NCBI GenBank assembly: GCA_963699345.1
Contig: CAVOTL010000005.1
Span: 62,001-126,000 of the forward strand
From: Bog-756 sp963699345
GTDB taxonomy: Bacteria > Actinomycetota > Acidimicrobiia > Acidimicrobiales > RAAP-2
DNA: 64,000 nucleotides
Direction: 5' to 3'
The first letter of the stretch is position 1, and each line of letters begins with the position of its first letter. Below, in pieces: positions 48,424 to 57,777 of this stretch. The position numbers and the translations under genes were made by a program. Under the pieces are notes generated by a model, which worked only from the letters and a program-made list of their open reading frames with translations, was not told the DNA's origin and did no database searches.

Positions 48424-49400
48424 TCAAGTGCGGGCCAGGACTGTCGAACCATCGTGATCGAAGGCAAACCGAAGTTCCTCGAGCCCTTCCGCCGCCATGG
48501 CGGCCCGGAGCTCCACGGCTCGGCGCGTATAGAAAAGGAGGAAGCCGCCGCCCCCTGCTCCGACAAGTTTTCCACCGGTCGCCCCGGCATCCATGGCGAC
48601 GTTGTACCAACGGTCGATGTCCCGGTTCGACATGCCGTTCGTTCGGCTCTTCTTGTATTCCCAGTGCTCGAGCATCAGCTCGCCGAATCCGACCGTGTCG
48701 CCCCGCTCGAGCGCCTGACGACTCTCGATTCCCAACCTCCTGACCACATGGAGGTTCTCGAGCATCGACTTGTCATCGGACTCCGAGCGTTTCTTCTGAT
48801 CTGCGAGCACACCTTCGGCATTGCGGGAGAAGCCGGTGAAAAACATCAGCAAATGTTCTTCCAGATCGAAGACGGTGGCATCGCTGAGGCGAAGGGGGCT
48901 CACCTGTACTGTGCCGTCCTTTTCGAACTCGAAGCAGGTCAGTCCACCGAATGCGGCGATGTACTGGTCCTGCTTGCCGACGGCCCGCCCGAGGACGTCG
49001 ATCTCGATGGAACAGGCTTCTTCGGCCAGTTCGGCGGAGGACACGTGTTCGCGCAGTTCGCGTAGATGGCCCGCAGGAGTCCGACGGTGAATGTCCCCGA
49101 CGAACCGAGCCCGGTGCCCGTAGGAATATCGGCCACGCTGACGAGCTCCAACGCGGCATCGAGTTCATGGGCTCGCAACACCTCTCGGATGATGGCGTGA
49201 TCTACTGGTCGATCTTGTCGGCACGCTCCAGCTCCGAGTACTTGAGCAGGTAGCCAGGTGTGAAGGTCCGATTGAGCGAGACGAAGATGTACTGGTTTAT
49301 TGCCGCCGAGATCAACGTCCCCCCAAAGCGGCAGTAGTAGGTAGGAAGTCGTACCCCCTCCGCCCAGGGTGATGCGCAAAGGGGTTCGAGTGATGATCAA
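48424..49400 (-). CDS. hddA: D-glycero-alpha-D-manno-heptose 7-phosphate kinase (HddA-like GHMP kinase), frame interrupted
   Basis: About 325 residues. I chose the TTG at 49400 because a perfect GGAGGT ribosome site lies five bases upstream and the family N-terminus 'IITRTPLRITLGGGGT' follows at once. GHMP motif 2 is 'IPTGTGLGSSGTFTVGLLRAI', then 'EIDVLGRAVGKQDQYIAAFGG' (HddA-type) and C-terminal motif 3 'GGKLVGAGGGGFLLFY'. It phosphorylates C1 of heptose 7-phosphate to give the bisphosphate used by GmhB. Frame changes near 49340 and 49040. It is followed immediately by the glycosyltransferase gene. Confidence 0.87.
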
Positions 49401-49452
49401 CGTGACCTCCTGTGGGCCGACTCACGGGCTTGGAAAATTCCTTCACACCGAG

Positions 49453-50745
49453 TCATGGTCGCTCCGCATCGGCCACGTCGACGACGGACCCCATCGATCG
49501 ATCCAATGCGGTCATGGCGAAAATCCGATCCTCGGCCCGCAGCCGACCGAGTTCCATGCGTCTCGCCAGTCCCGCGGTACCCGGGGTACCGCTGTGGGAT
49601 CTATGTCGGGAAGGTACGGCAGCGCCCGCCAGGAAATACAGGGCTCGTACCGTCGGAAGGCGGAGTGACCAGCCAAGTGGATGCCGGGTCAGGAACGACG
49701 GGTGATTCCATCCCATCAGGCCCAGGGCCAACCGGTCCACGCTCGATCGGAGCTCGGACGTGATCGACTCGGATGCCGCGACCTCGATATCCGCCCCCAG
49801 TTCGGCAAGCCCGGCCGCGATGTACGGCTCGAACCACTGGAGTCCGGCCTCCTTGAATGCCCGAGAGAAGTCGCCGTCGGGAAGCTGGTCGTACAACACT
49901 GCGATGTCCCGCCAACTGTTGTAGCTGGGATCGTCTTTACCAAGGTCGTTGATGACATGCAAGCTGGAAATAACCAGTGCGTCACGCACGGAAGCGAACC
50001 GAACCGAGACACCGGAGATTTCTCCGGGATCTGACCGTCCTGCCAGCGTGTCGAAATCAAGCCCTCGGCCGAATCTCCACGGCGAAATATGATGGTGCAA
50101 GTCTATATTGCCGATAGGAGAGAGGTGAAAGTTGAATCCTTCCACACAGTGACGATCAAATGACTCCCAGTGGGCTTCCGAGTCACTCTTACGCTCGTAG
50201 CCGAGGGTGACCAAGACGTCGATGGCATCTCGGAATCGTGCCGGAGACACGATCAGATCGAGGTCCGAAAATGACCGCTTATGAGGCTCCGCGTAGAAGC
50301 GGGCGACGGCTGGCCCTTTGATCACCACAAACGCGATGCCGTTGGTATCGAGCGTATGTAGAGCAGCATGGGTCGCTTCCACCGAGATCGTTCTCAGGGC
50401 GTCTCGCATTGCCGCCTGGTGGAGAAACTCCGACAGCCCACGTTCGACCGCGGCATCCGAATCGTCCAACTCTGCGATATCCAATGCGACCGCACTCAGG
50501 TGATGGGAGACCACCTTGCCGACCTCTTCAACCCACTCGACCCCCGACGAAGGTGGGGCCTGCGAAAATGATGTGTCTGCCGTGATGCACGCAGCAACCA
50601 GCGGACCGGATCCGATCGTTCCGGGGACAGCCCGACGAATGTGACGGTGTTCGACGCGACGTCCTGGATCTGGGTCGCTCCTCTCCCCCGCCAATAACCA
50701 TGGCACCGAGGACCAATTCACTTGATCGCTCCAGGCAGGATCCAT
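49453..50745 (-). CDS. Nucleotidyltransferase-fold protein (NTP_transf_5-like)
   Basis: Intact 430-residue frame. The ATG at 50745 has no clear ribosome site, so a start nearer residue 65-70 is possible. Core motif: 'GIAFVVIKGPAVARFYAEPHKRSFSDLDLIVSPARF', where the DLDLIV acidic pair and the preceding KGxA are typical of the uncharacterised PF14907 nucleotidyltransferases; then 'FNFHLSPIGNIDLHHHISPW'. Such proteins occur in polysaccharide loci and also in some lasso peptide clusters, where one relative modifies the phosphorylated peptide. Here it neighbours the heptose genes, 24 kb from the lasso cluster, so its partner is uncertain. Confidence 0.75.
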   Translation of the reverse strand: MDPAWSDQVNWSSVPWLLAGERSDPDPGRRVEHRHIRRAVPGTIGSGPLVAACITADTSFSQAPPSSGVEWVEEVGKVVSHHLSAVALDIAELDDSDAAVERGLSEFLHQAAMRDALRTISVEATHAALHTLDTNGIAFVVIKGPAVARFYAEPHKRSFSDLDLIVSPARFRDAIDVLVTLGYERKSDSEAHWESFDRHCVEGFNFHLSPIGNIDLHHHISPWRFGRGLDFDTLAGRSDPGEISGVSVRFASVRDALVISSLHVINDLGKDDPSYNSWRDIAVLYDQLPDGDFSRAFKEAGLQWFEPYIAAGLAELGADIEVAASESITSELRSSVDRLALGLMGWNHPSFLTRHPLGWSLRLPTVRALYFLAGAAVPSRHRSHSGTPGTAGLARRMELGRLRAEDRIFAMTALDRSMGSVVDVADAERP

Positions 50746-50807
50746 TTTTGGCTGTCGAGCGACACACGGACGGGCGCAGGACTGGAGAGCATTGAACCCG
50801 AGGTCAC
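50718..50807 (-). CDS. Possible 29-residue peptide upstream of the nucleotidyltransferase
   Basis: A GTG at 50807 follows a GGAGGAG ribosome site about ten bases upstream and opens a short frame (begins 'VTSGSMLSSPAPVRVSLDSQ', ends 'LPGAIK') whose stop overlaps the proposed start of the nucleotidyltransferase gene. It lacks a lasso leader YxxP motif. It may be a translational leader or chance; the ribosome site is the only positive evidence. Confidence 0.25.
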   Translation of the reverse strand: MTSGSMLSSPAPVRVSLDSQKWILPGAIK

Positions 50808-51334
50808 CTGCGAAACTCCTCCTACTCGAGCCTTAGTCCCAGGAGCCTCTTGTTGCCCCGCCGCCCCAACCTGACATCGGTTACCCACCGACAAATCGGG
50901 GCAACGACTTAACAGTAATTGCACCCGTAGTCGCCTGTCCCCTGAGCAGTCCATCGTAGAGCCCGCACATTGCTGAACGGTGTCGACGGTGAGAACGGCA
51001 GATGAACTCTCTGTCGTTCCCCGTCGCATCGGTTGCGGCCTGGATCCGTCAGTAGGCAGGAAACGATGGACGGCCCTCGGGCAAGGCGTTGGCGCCCACC
51101 GGCTCCCTGCTTCGCCCCGCGGCTCTCGGCGTCGCGTGAGGGGGGGTGGCGTCGATGCAGTGGTGGAACGCATTTGGGACTCGGACCGGTCAACATCGCG
51201 CCCATACGCGCGGTGATCGGTACCGGTGATTCCATATGGACTCGACCAGCTACCACTCCCCCAGGCAATCGTGCCGGGATTCGCTGGACCACTTGGCGGA
51301 ACGGAAGACATGGTGTTCCCAAGCTCGTGGGGCT
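50808..51334. other. No gene recognised (about 530 bases)
   Basis: Open frames on both strands here lack domains and show no consistent codon bias. Presumably holds the promoter of the nucleotidyltransferase unit and the 3' end of the glycosyltransferase at 51335. Confidence 0.35.
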
Positions 51335-52399
51335 TCACACGCCGACGTCATCAACGGTCGAGAGCCTCGACCACGTCGATCCTGCCCGTCGCGGATGTCC
51401 GGCGCTCTTCGCGGTGGCCTTGCGTGTCCCCCGTGAACGCTCGATGTGGATCGTCCGCAGCACCCGCAACCCGTCGGTCATGGCGTTGAGATTGCTGGCC
51501 CCGAAGACGCGATTCCGCTCGAAGCTCGGGACCTCGAACACCCGGAGCCGGGCCTTGGCGATCCGTACATTGATCAGCGTCTCCACCTCGAACCCGTCAC
51601 CCCACAGCATCGTCGACGGGTCCTCGTCCGACGGCGATCCGGCATCGAGTCCGATGACGTCCAGGCAGTCTCGCCTGAACGCGTTGTATCCGTAGCAGAG
51701 GTCCGTGTAGCGGGTCCCGTAGAGCAGGTTGACGATCTTGTTGAGCCAGTAGTTGCCGGCCTGACGCATCCGGCTGATGTCGCTACTGCCGGCGCCCGGC
51801 ATGAACCGCGAGCCCTTGGCGAAGTCAGCGCCCTGTCGCAGTGCGTCGACGAATCGCGGAATCTCTGCCGGGTCGGTGGAGCCGTCTGCGTCGAGCATGA
51901 CGATGAAATCACCCGTGGCTCGAGCGAATCCACACGCCAGGGCGTTTCCTTTTCCCTTTCGGGTCTGCCCGATCACGATCACGTCAGGTCGATGTTGGCG
52001 TGCCACCTTCGCTGTTCCATCCGTCGAGTTGCCGTCCACCAGGATCAACTCATGGAGTCCGTGGGGCAGTCCCGCGAGGACGTGGGGCAGGTTCTTCGCT
52101 TCGTTCTTGGCCGGGATCACGACGCTCACCGTGGGACCACCCCGCTCCGACCGCAGCTCGCCGGCATCATCGTCCCCCCGACGGACGACCGCGAAGCGAC
52201 GTGCGAACAACGGTTCATCCTGATCCGCCAGTTCGTCCCGCTCTGGGTGCTGTCCGACGTTGCTCACCACGCGCCACCCGATCGGATCCGACGGGGACGG
52301 TGCGGAGTGCGGCAACCTGTCGCGACTCGCCCAACACGACACCTCGTCCGCCATTCGACAGTCACATTTCCCGACACCATGCCCCACATCCATTTCCAC
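51335..52399 (-). CDS. Family 2 glycosyltransferase (DPM/undecaprenyl-transferase-like), first paralogue
   Basis: Uninterrupted frame, at most 354 residues; the true start is uncertain (ATG at 52399 or 52351) because the first 70 residues look non-homologous. The GT-A domain is clear: 'VSVVIPAKNEAKNLPHVLAGL', 'HELILVDGNSTDGTAKVA', 'KGKGNALACGFARATGDFIVMLDADGSTDPAEIPRFVDAL' (DxD), 'KGSRFMPGAGSSDISRMRQ', 'YTDLCYGYNAFRRDCLDVI', 'GDGFEVETLINVRIAKARL', 'NLNAMTDGLRVLRTI'. No C-terminal membrane helices. It is strikingly similar to the gene at 54.9-55.7 kb. Likely makes a polyprenyl-phosphate sugar or transfers to a lipid carrier. Confidence 0.85.
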   Translation of the reverse strand: MEMDVGHGVGKCDCRMADEVSCWASRDRLPHSAPSPSDPIGWRVVSNVGQHPERDELADQDEPLFARRFAVVRRGDDDAGELRSERGGPTVSVVIPAKNEAKNLPHVLAGLPHGLHELILVDGNSTDGTAKVARQHRPDVIVIGQTRKGKGNALACGFARATGDFIVMLDADGSTDPAEIPRFVDALRQGADFAKGSRFMPGAGSSDISRMRQAGNYWLNKIVNLLYGTRYTDLCYGYNAFRRDCLDVIGLDAGSPSDEDPSTMLWGDGFEVETLINVRIAKARLRVFEVPSFERNRVFGASNLNAMTDGLRVLRTIHIERSRGTRKATAKSAGHPRRAGSTWSRLSTVDDVGV

Positions 52400-52789
52400 C
52401 CGACCGAATAGTCACCTACACCCGCCTGCCCTCGAACTGCTGGTCTCGGTGTCGGCCACCTCCCGGTGGACCGCCCGCAGCCAGACACAGCTGCGTGCCG
52501 CCGAAGGTCATCGAGCTGTAGTACTCCTGGAACCTGAGCGCCCCTCTGGAAACGCAACGATCCTCTCAGGGTTTTTGCCCGTTGGTCAACCGGAACGCGC
52601 AGATCACCCACAGGGCGGTCATGCCCGTGCGCAGAGTGAGCACTATCCACTGGTAATCGTGGTCTGAGGCCTGGTCAGGACATCTTCATGGAACGGGCGG
52701 CCGATGGCGTATCCGGGTGGGGCACTTGACTCGACCGAGACCACATGGGAATATCTCTACTAAATCTATTGGGTAACTAGAGATTTGGA
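52400..52789. other. Intergenic region with AT-rich 3' end
   Basis: No supported gene. The last 50 bases before 52790 are AT-rich (contains AATATCTCTACTAAATCTAT), unlike the surroundings, and probably carry the promoter of the small zinc-ribbon gene. Confidence 0.35.
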
Positions 52790-53056
52790 ATGATCATGAA
52801 AACGTACCGGGGAGCCGAAGGGTCGAAGACCAGAACGCGTTCGGGCCAATGCCTCCGCTGTGGATGGCACGACCAACTGACGAAGGTCGAACGCGGCGCA
52901 CGGATGCGCAGTGATCCGCGCCCCCGGTTCCGCTGGCTCTGCGCCGACTGCCTGACTGATCTTCGTCCGTCGGTCGGCGATGGTCGGGTCGACGGCGATC
53001 TGCAGGTCGTCGATGCACCGCCACAAAAGCAGGGCCGCCGGAAGCGGGCGGCCTGA
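52790..53056 (+). CDS. Small zinc-ribbon protein, first paralogue
   Basis: 88 residues from the ATG at 52790 (a second ATG at 52796). The recognisable part is a four-cysteine ribbon: 'GQCLRCGWHDQLTKV' (CxxC) and, 25 residues on, 'RWLCADCLTDLRPSV' (CxxC). The tail is basic ('PQKQGRRKRAA'). The same arrangement 'CxRCGW...LCxxCLTDLR' recurs in the gene at 56.2 kb. Family unknown. A nucleic-acid-binding or regulatory role is a guess from the zinc-finger-like pattern and basic tail. Confidence 0.6.
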   Translation: MIMKTYRGAEGSKTRTRSGQCLRCGWHDQLTKVERGARMRSDPRPRFRWLCADCLTDLRPSVGDGRVDGDLQVVDAPPQKQGRRKRAA

Positions 53057-53250
53057 CCGACCTCCGGCAACGACCGGCACAAGACGGGCGACGCCCGAAT
53101 TCGGTGTCGAACAGTCGCTAAGCTCCCCGTCGTGAGTGACCCTCACTTCTCTGCGATGGCGGGTGAGGAGCTACCTCACCTTCGGCGAATCGACTGTGGC
53201 CACAGTCCTGGCGCGGCATCGGTAGCCCGTGGGTACCGTACGCTTGCCCG

Positions 53251-54257
53251 GTGCGACGAGACCTCGCCGACGCCATGACGCCGAGGTCGCATCGACGCCT
53301 CCCCGACATCATCGCCCTTCCGCTCTGGATCCTCACCGTTGCGCTCGGGGTGTTGGCACTGTTGCGCGTCGTCGCCTGGGACGCCGCCGCCCCACTCGCC
53401 ATCCTCAACTCGATCACCATCGTCGTCTATCTGCCTGCGTGGCTCATCGCCATCGTGGGCGCCCTGTTCCGTCGATGGCTACTGGTCGGCGTCGCGCTCA
53501 TCGTCGTAGTGGCGCAGATCACCTTCCTGGCGCCCGAGCTCACCGCGACCCAGCCCCTCCCGGCCTGGACTGCCAAGGCCTTCCGACTTCGAACTGCTCG
53601 ACGCCAACGTCTACAACCAGAACCCTTCCATGTCCGGGTACGAGGCCCAGATTCGGAAGGTCCATCCCCAGCTGGTCACCTTCGAGGAGTGCACGACCTC
53701 CGACGTCGCCCACTTGCGGACGAGCGGCGCCTTGGCCGGACTGCCCTACCAGTTCGAGGTGCCGGGTTACAGCCCCTTCGCGTTCCTCATCGCCTCTCGC
53801 TACGCCCTGCGCTCGACGCACGTCATCTGGCTCTACGGACAAGCACTGGTCGTCCAGACGATGCTCGAACTCCCCAGTGGACCCCAGACCCTCTGGGTGC
53901 TGCACACCATCGCCCCCCTCTCGCAGTCCTTCAGTCAGTGGCAGGGACAACTGATCCGCATCCGCCAGCTGGTGGTCGGCCCACGGGATTCACGACCTGT
54001 TGATCGCCGGTGACTTCAATTCGACGTGGAACAACAAGGGATTCCGACAGCTCCTCGACACCGGACTGATCGACGCCGGAGCGGCACGGGGTCACGCCCT
54101 TTCCATGACGTGGTCCCAGATGATGCCTCCCCTGCCGCCGTTCTCGCGGATCGACCACCTCCTGACCGGACCCGGCGTCGCCGTCACCCGGATCAGCACC
54201 CAGGACGGTCCGGGTAGCGACCATCGTGACCTGCTCGCCACCGTCGCCACCCGCTAG
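53251..54257 (+). CDS. Endonuclease/exonuclease/phosphatase (EEP) family membrane protein, frame interrupted
   Basis: About 335 residues from the GTG at 53251. Three N-terminal transmembrane helices ('IIALPLWILTVALGVLALL', 'SITIVVYLPAWLIAIVGAL', 'LLVGVALIVVVAQITFLAP') precede an extracytoplasmic EEP domain: 'LLDANVYNQNPSMSGY', the metal-binding Glu in 'PQLVTFEECTTSD', 'WVLHTIAPLSQSFSQW', 'LLIAGDFNSTWNNKGFRQLL' (GDFN) and 'GPGSDHRDLLATVA' (catalytic His). Indels near 53585 and 53985. Substrates of such membrane-anchored EEP proteins vary (DNA, phospholipids). None is indicated here. Confidence 0.8.
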
Positions 54258-54310
54258 AGGGACGCGATCGCGCACCGGCGTCGAGTGCCTCCGTGTCGCC
54301 CTCGGGAAGA

Positions 54311-54743
54311 TCAATTGCGACGGGTGAGCATCAGCCCGTAGAAGATCTCCTTGGGCATCGCCTCCGGCGATTCGCGCTGTACCCGGCCGAATGTACCCGT
54401 TGGACGACTGTCGGAAACGGATTCCACCGGAAGAAGTGTTCGAGCGGCTTGTCCAGATCGAGTAGGACGGCTCCGGCCATCGCCGCGACCGACAGCCGGT
54501 CGGGACCTCCGATCGACGAGGAGCGTCGTGGCAGCCATGGCGACCAATCCGAGGACACCGTCTCGCCTGGCGACCTTGAGGAACTTCCGGGGGCCGCCCG
54601 GCTGCCACATGTCGCAGCCCCAGTGGGGAACGGCGTCGAGGGCGAGGTGCGATGCCGGCTCCGACCACGAAGGCGGCGATGGGCCGGCCCGGCAACAGAC
54701 GTCCGATCAGGGCGCCCGCCAACGCATGGTTCGTGACGAACAT
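54311..54743 (-). CDS. Membrane-associated metal-dependent hydrolase-like protein, frame interrupted
   Basis: About 144 residues from the ATG at 54743. 'MFVTNHALAGALIGRLLPGR', then 'SHLALDAVPHWGCD' match the His/Asp metal-binding pattern (NHALAG, SHLxLDxxPHW) of YdjM-type inner-membrane hydrolases. The middle contains 'LVAMAATTLLVDRR' and 'GAVLLDLDKPLEHFFRWNPFP', and it ends 'KEIFYGLMLTRRN'. Two indels interrupt it. The gene lies downstream of the glycosyltransferase on the same strand. Catalytic activity of the family is largely unproven. Confidence 0.65.
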
Positions 54744-54877
54744 GGGCCAACTCTTCCAGAGCGTCGGGATCGCTCCGACAGTGCGCCGGACGCCGACCAC
54801 TCGTACTCGGGACGATATCAGGCGGGGCGACCGGGGTCCGAACGTCGAGCCGTCCTCCGGCACCACGTCCGGGAGGG

Positions 54878-55731
54878 TCAGCTGGCCTCTTCGGCCGGCG
54901 TCGGCAGCCGGACCGCGAACGCCGCCGCCGGGCGGGACGGTGCCGTGGGAGATCGACGGATGGGTCACCGTGCGTGACCGCTCGGCATGGATGGTCCGCA
55001 GCACCCGCAAGCCGTCGGAGAAGGCGTTGAGGTTGCTCGCCCCGAACTGCCGGTCGCGCTCGAAACTCGGCACCTCGGTCACCCGCAGTCCCGCGGTGGC
55101 CATCCGGACGTTGATCAGGGTCTCGACCTCGAAGCCGTCGCCCCACAGCATCTCGTCCTGCCGCCCGTCGCCCTGCTCGCCCACGTCGAGGGCCATCACG
55201 CCGAGACACGACCGCCGGAACGCGTTGTAGCCGTAACAGAGGTCGGTGTAGTTGGTCTTGTACAGGACGTTGACGATCTTGTTCAGGAAGTAGTTGCCGA
55301 GTTGACGGAAGTGGCTGATGTCGCTGCTGCCCGCGCCGGGCATGAAACGCGAGCCCTTGGCGAAGTCGGCACCGGCCACGATGGCGTCGACGAATCGGGG
55401 GATCTCGGCCGGGTCGGTGGAGCCGTCCGCATCCAGCATCACGATGATGTCGCCGGTGGCCACCGCGAATCCACACGCCAGCGCATTGCCCTTCCCCTTG
55501 CGCGTCTGACCGATGACGATGACGTCGGGCCGCAGCTGCCGTCGCCACCTCGACGGTGTCGTCGGTCGAGTACCCGTCGACGAGGATCACCTCGTAGAGG
55601 TCCTCGGGCAGGCCGCCGAACACCAGGGGGAGGTTGCGAGCCTCGTTCTTGGCCGGAATCACCACACTCACCCGTGGCTCCGGCCGCGTCGAGCCCTGGT
55701 TATCGAAATACCAGTCCGGCTTGTCGGTCAT
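54878..55731 (-). CDS. Family 2 glycosyltransferase, second paralogue, frame interrupted
   Basis: About 284 residues from the ATG at 55731 (MTDKPDWYFDNQGSTRPEPR). Same blocks as the 51.3 kb gene: 'VSVVIPAKNEARNLPLVFGGL', 'YEVILVDGYSTDDTVEVA', 'ATGDIIVMLDADGSTDPAEIPRFVDAI', 'KGSRFMPGAGSSDISHFRQLGNYFLNKIVNVLY', 'YTDLCYGYNAFRRSC' and 'NLNAFSDGLRVLRTIHAERSR'. A shift near 55540 and another at 54925 (extra C) are needed; with the second, the protein ends 'VRLPTPAEEAS' at 54878. It is a duplicate that arose before substantial divergence. Confidence 0.8.
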
Positions 55732-56226
55732 CAGTTCTGCCTGCCCTTCCTGAAATCCATCCGAACTCCGGCCGGGTCCGCCCAGTCTCCGACATCTGCC
55801 GGTCATCGACGCATCGCCGTCCGGCCGCGTATCCCGTTTGCTACCCCAATCCTTCCGCCGTTCGGTTCGATGATCCGAAGAAGGGGTTGGGGTGATGTGC
55901 GTCAGGGTAACCAATGTGTGCAGACATTGGAAGCGAGAAGTGCGAACAGTGGGTTAACTGCAGACCAAAGATCTTCGCAACACGGTGCTCGCTATGGGGC
56001 GATCGAGCGAATCGCTTCGGAAACTCGGCGGAGGGAAGTCCTGCTCAGTGCAGGTTCCGAGAGTCGCTGCAGGGTGGCACCGATTCGCACGCTCCGTGGG
56101 CATAAGGTCATGTCAGTCAATGTTTCATGAGTAAGGCCGTTGTCAGTCAGTGCTTCAGAAGTTCGGGGGAGCTGCCGATGGGTCGGTATCGGGGCGGTCG
56201 CTCGATGTGGATCTAGGAGGTCATCA
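55732..56226. other. No gene recognised (about 495 bases)
   Basis: Less GC-rich than its flanks. Two similar stretches, TGTCAGTCAATGTTTCA near 56110 and TTGTCAGTCAGTGCTTCA near 56136, form an imperfect direct repeat about 26 bases apart, upstream of the second zinc-ribbon gene. No convincing frame. Confidence 0.35.
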
Positions 56227-56623
56227 GTGAAGTTCGGCATAGCCAGCAGAGCGGACAGGCCGGAGCACGGCCCGTGCCACCGCTGCGGGTGGACGACTGG
56301 ACGTGACCCGCATGAGCCGGAAGAACGCCCGCCGAGCTCGGGGTCCGTCGCACACCACTCTCTGTGACGAGTGCCTGACCGACCTCCGACGCCGTCTGCC
56401 GGTGCCGGCGGCCATCGGAGATGCGGCTCGCAGCCGGAGGTCGAAGTCGTCACACCAGCGGCGTCAGCGTCGCCTGAAGCCACCTCCGCCGCCCGCACGA
56501 CCGGGCGGGCTCGGTCCGCGATCCCTCCGATCCGGGCTCGCTCAGTCCCTCCGTGGGCGGTGCGCCCGGCCGGCCCGCTACTGCCGATCAGGTGGTGAAC
56601 GCGCCTACAGTCACGGGCGATGA
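56227..56623 (+). CDS. Small zinc-ribbon protein, second paralogue, frame interrupted
   Basis: From a GTG at 56227 it reads 'KFGIASRADRPEHGPCHRCGWTT' (CxxC) and, after a shift near 56300, 'SRKNARRARGPSHTTLCDECLTDLRRRLPVPAAIGD' (CxxC), the same layout as the gene at 52.8 kb but with a longer Arg/Pro-rich tail. The stop at 56621-56623 overlaps the next start (ATGA), though another indel could place the real end earlier. Function unknown. Confidence 0.5.
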
Positions 56624-57777
56624 CCCCGTCCACCGCCGACGACTCCTCTCGTGCGGTACCCGTGCTGCCCGACTACACGGGCGGCTGCATCACCAATCTG
56701 GTGCCCCGGCTCGTCACCGGCACGGCCGCCGTCGACGGTGCCCACTGGATACCCGAAGCTCGCCGAGCATGCCCGTCAGATCGTCCTGCTGGTCGTCGAC
56801 GGCCTGGGATGGGAGCAGTTGCGCGCCCGGTCCGCCCTCGCCCCCACCCTCTCGGCGGGCGCCGGCATCGATCGGGCGATCACCTCCATCGTCCCGACCA
56901 CGACGGCGGCCGCCCTCACCTCGATCACCACCGGCCGACCCCCGGCCGACCACGGGATCCTCGGCTACCGCCTGGCCCACGGGCGACCGCATCCTCAACA
57001 TGCTGCGCTGGACGCTGGGCAACGATGACACCGACGCCCGCCGTTCCGTGCCGGTCCGCACCTACCAGCCGATCGCCCCGTTCCCGGGGAGCGACCGGGC
57101 CGTTCCCGTCGTCTCCAAGGTGGACTTCGGTGGCACCGGATTCACGGCGGCCCACCTGGGTGACTCACCACTCCACGACTACCGGGTCCCCTCGTCACTG
57201 GCCCTCGAGGTCGGCTCCCTGCTGGCCGGAGGCACGCCGTTCGTGTACGCGTACTACGACGGCATCGACAAGGTCGCCCATGCCTACGGGTTCGGTGACC
57301 ACTACGACGCCGAGTTGGTGGCCGTCGACCGGATCGTCGCCGACCTGGTGGCCGCGCTGCCCCCGGACGCGGTCCTCGTGGTGACGGCCGACCACGGCCA
57401 GATCGAAGTGGGATCGACGCGTGGAGCTGCTGGGGCGCGAGGCGATGGGCATGGTGACCTTCTTCTCCGGAGAGGGCCGCTTCCGCTGGCTCCACGCCCG
57501 CCCCGGCGCCCAGGACGACCTGGTCGCGCTGTGCGAGGAGCGCTACGGGCCACGACCTGGGTGCGCAGTCGCCAGCGGCTGGTCGACGACGGCTGGTTCG
57601 GGGGTGCACTCGGCCGAGGGATTCGCCGATCGACTGGGCGACGTGGCGCTCATCCCCTTCGAGCCCATCGCCTTCGTGGACCCGGCCGACACCGGCGAAA
57701 ACCGCCTGGCCTGTCGCCACGGCTCCCTGACCGCCGACGAGATGCTGGTGCCCCTGGTGGCACTGCGAGGAGGATGA
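56620..57777 (+). CDS. Alkaline phosphatase superfamily phosphodiesterase (nucleotide pyrophosphatase-like), frame interrupted
   Basis: About 385 residues from the ATG at 56620. Metal site one with the nucleophile: 'QIVLLVVDGLGWEQL' (Asp) and 'ITSIVPTTTAAALTSITTGRPPADHGILGYRL' (the TTT nucleophile loop). Then 'FVYAYYDGIDKVAHAYGFGDHYDAEL' (Asp and His ligands) and 'AVLVVTADHGQIEVGS' (Asp-His ligands). Residues ending 'MLVPLVALRGG' close the protein. At least three indels occur. These enzymes hydrolyse phosphodiesters or pyrophosphates and many are secreted. No signal peptide is visible, so a cytoplasmic role is likely. Its stop overlaps the bpa start (ATGA). Confidence 0.83.

Noticed and set aside
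50718..50807. Short frame, considered as a second lasso precursor
   Set aside because: It has no YxxP leader, no LG/LT motif and no acidic residue at a ring position. Kept only as a weak small-ORF entry.
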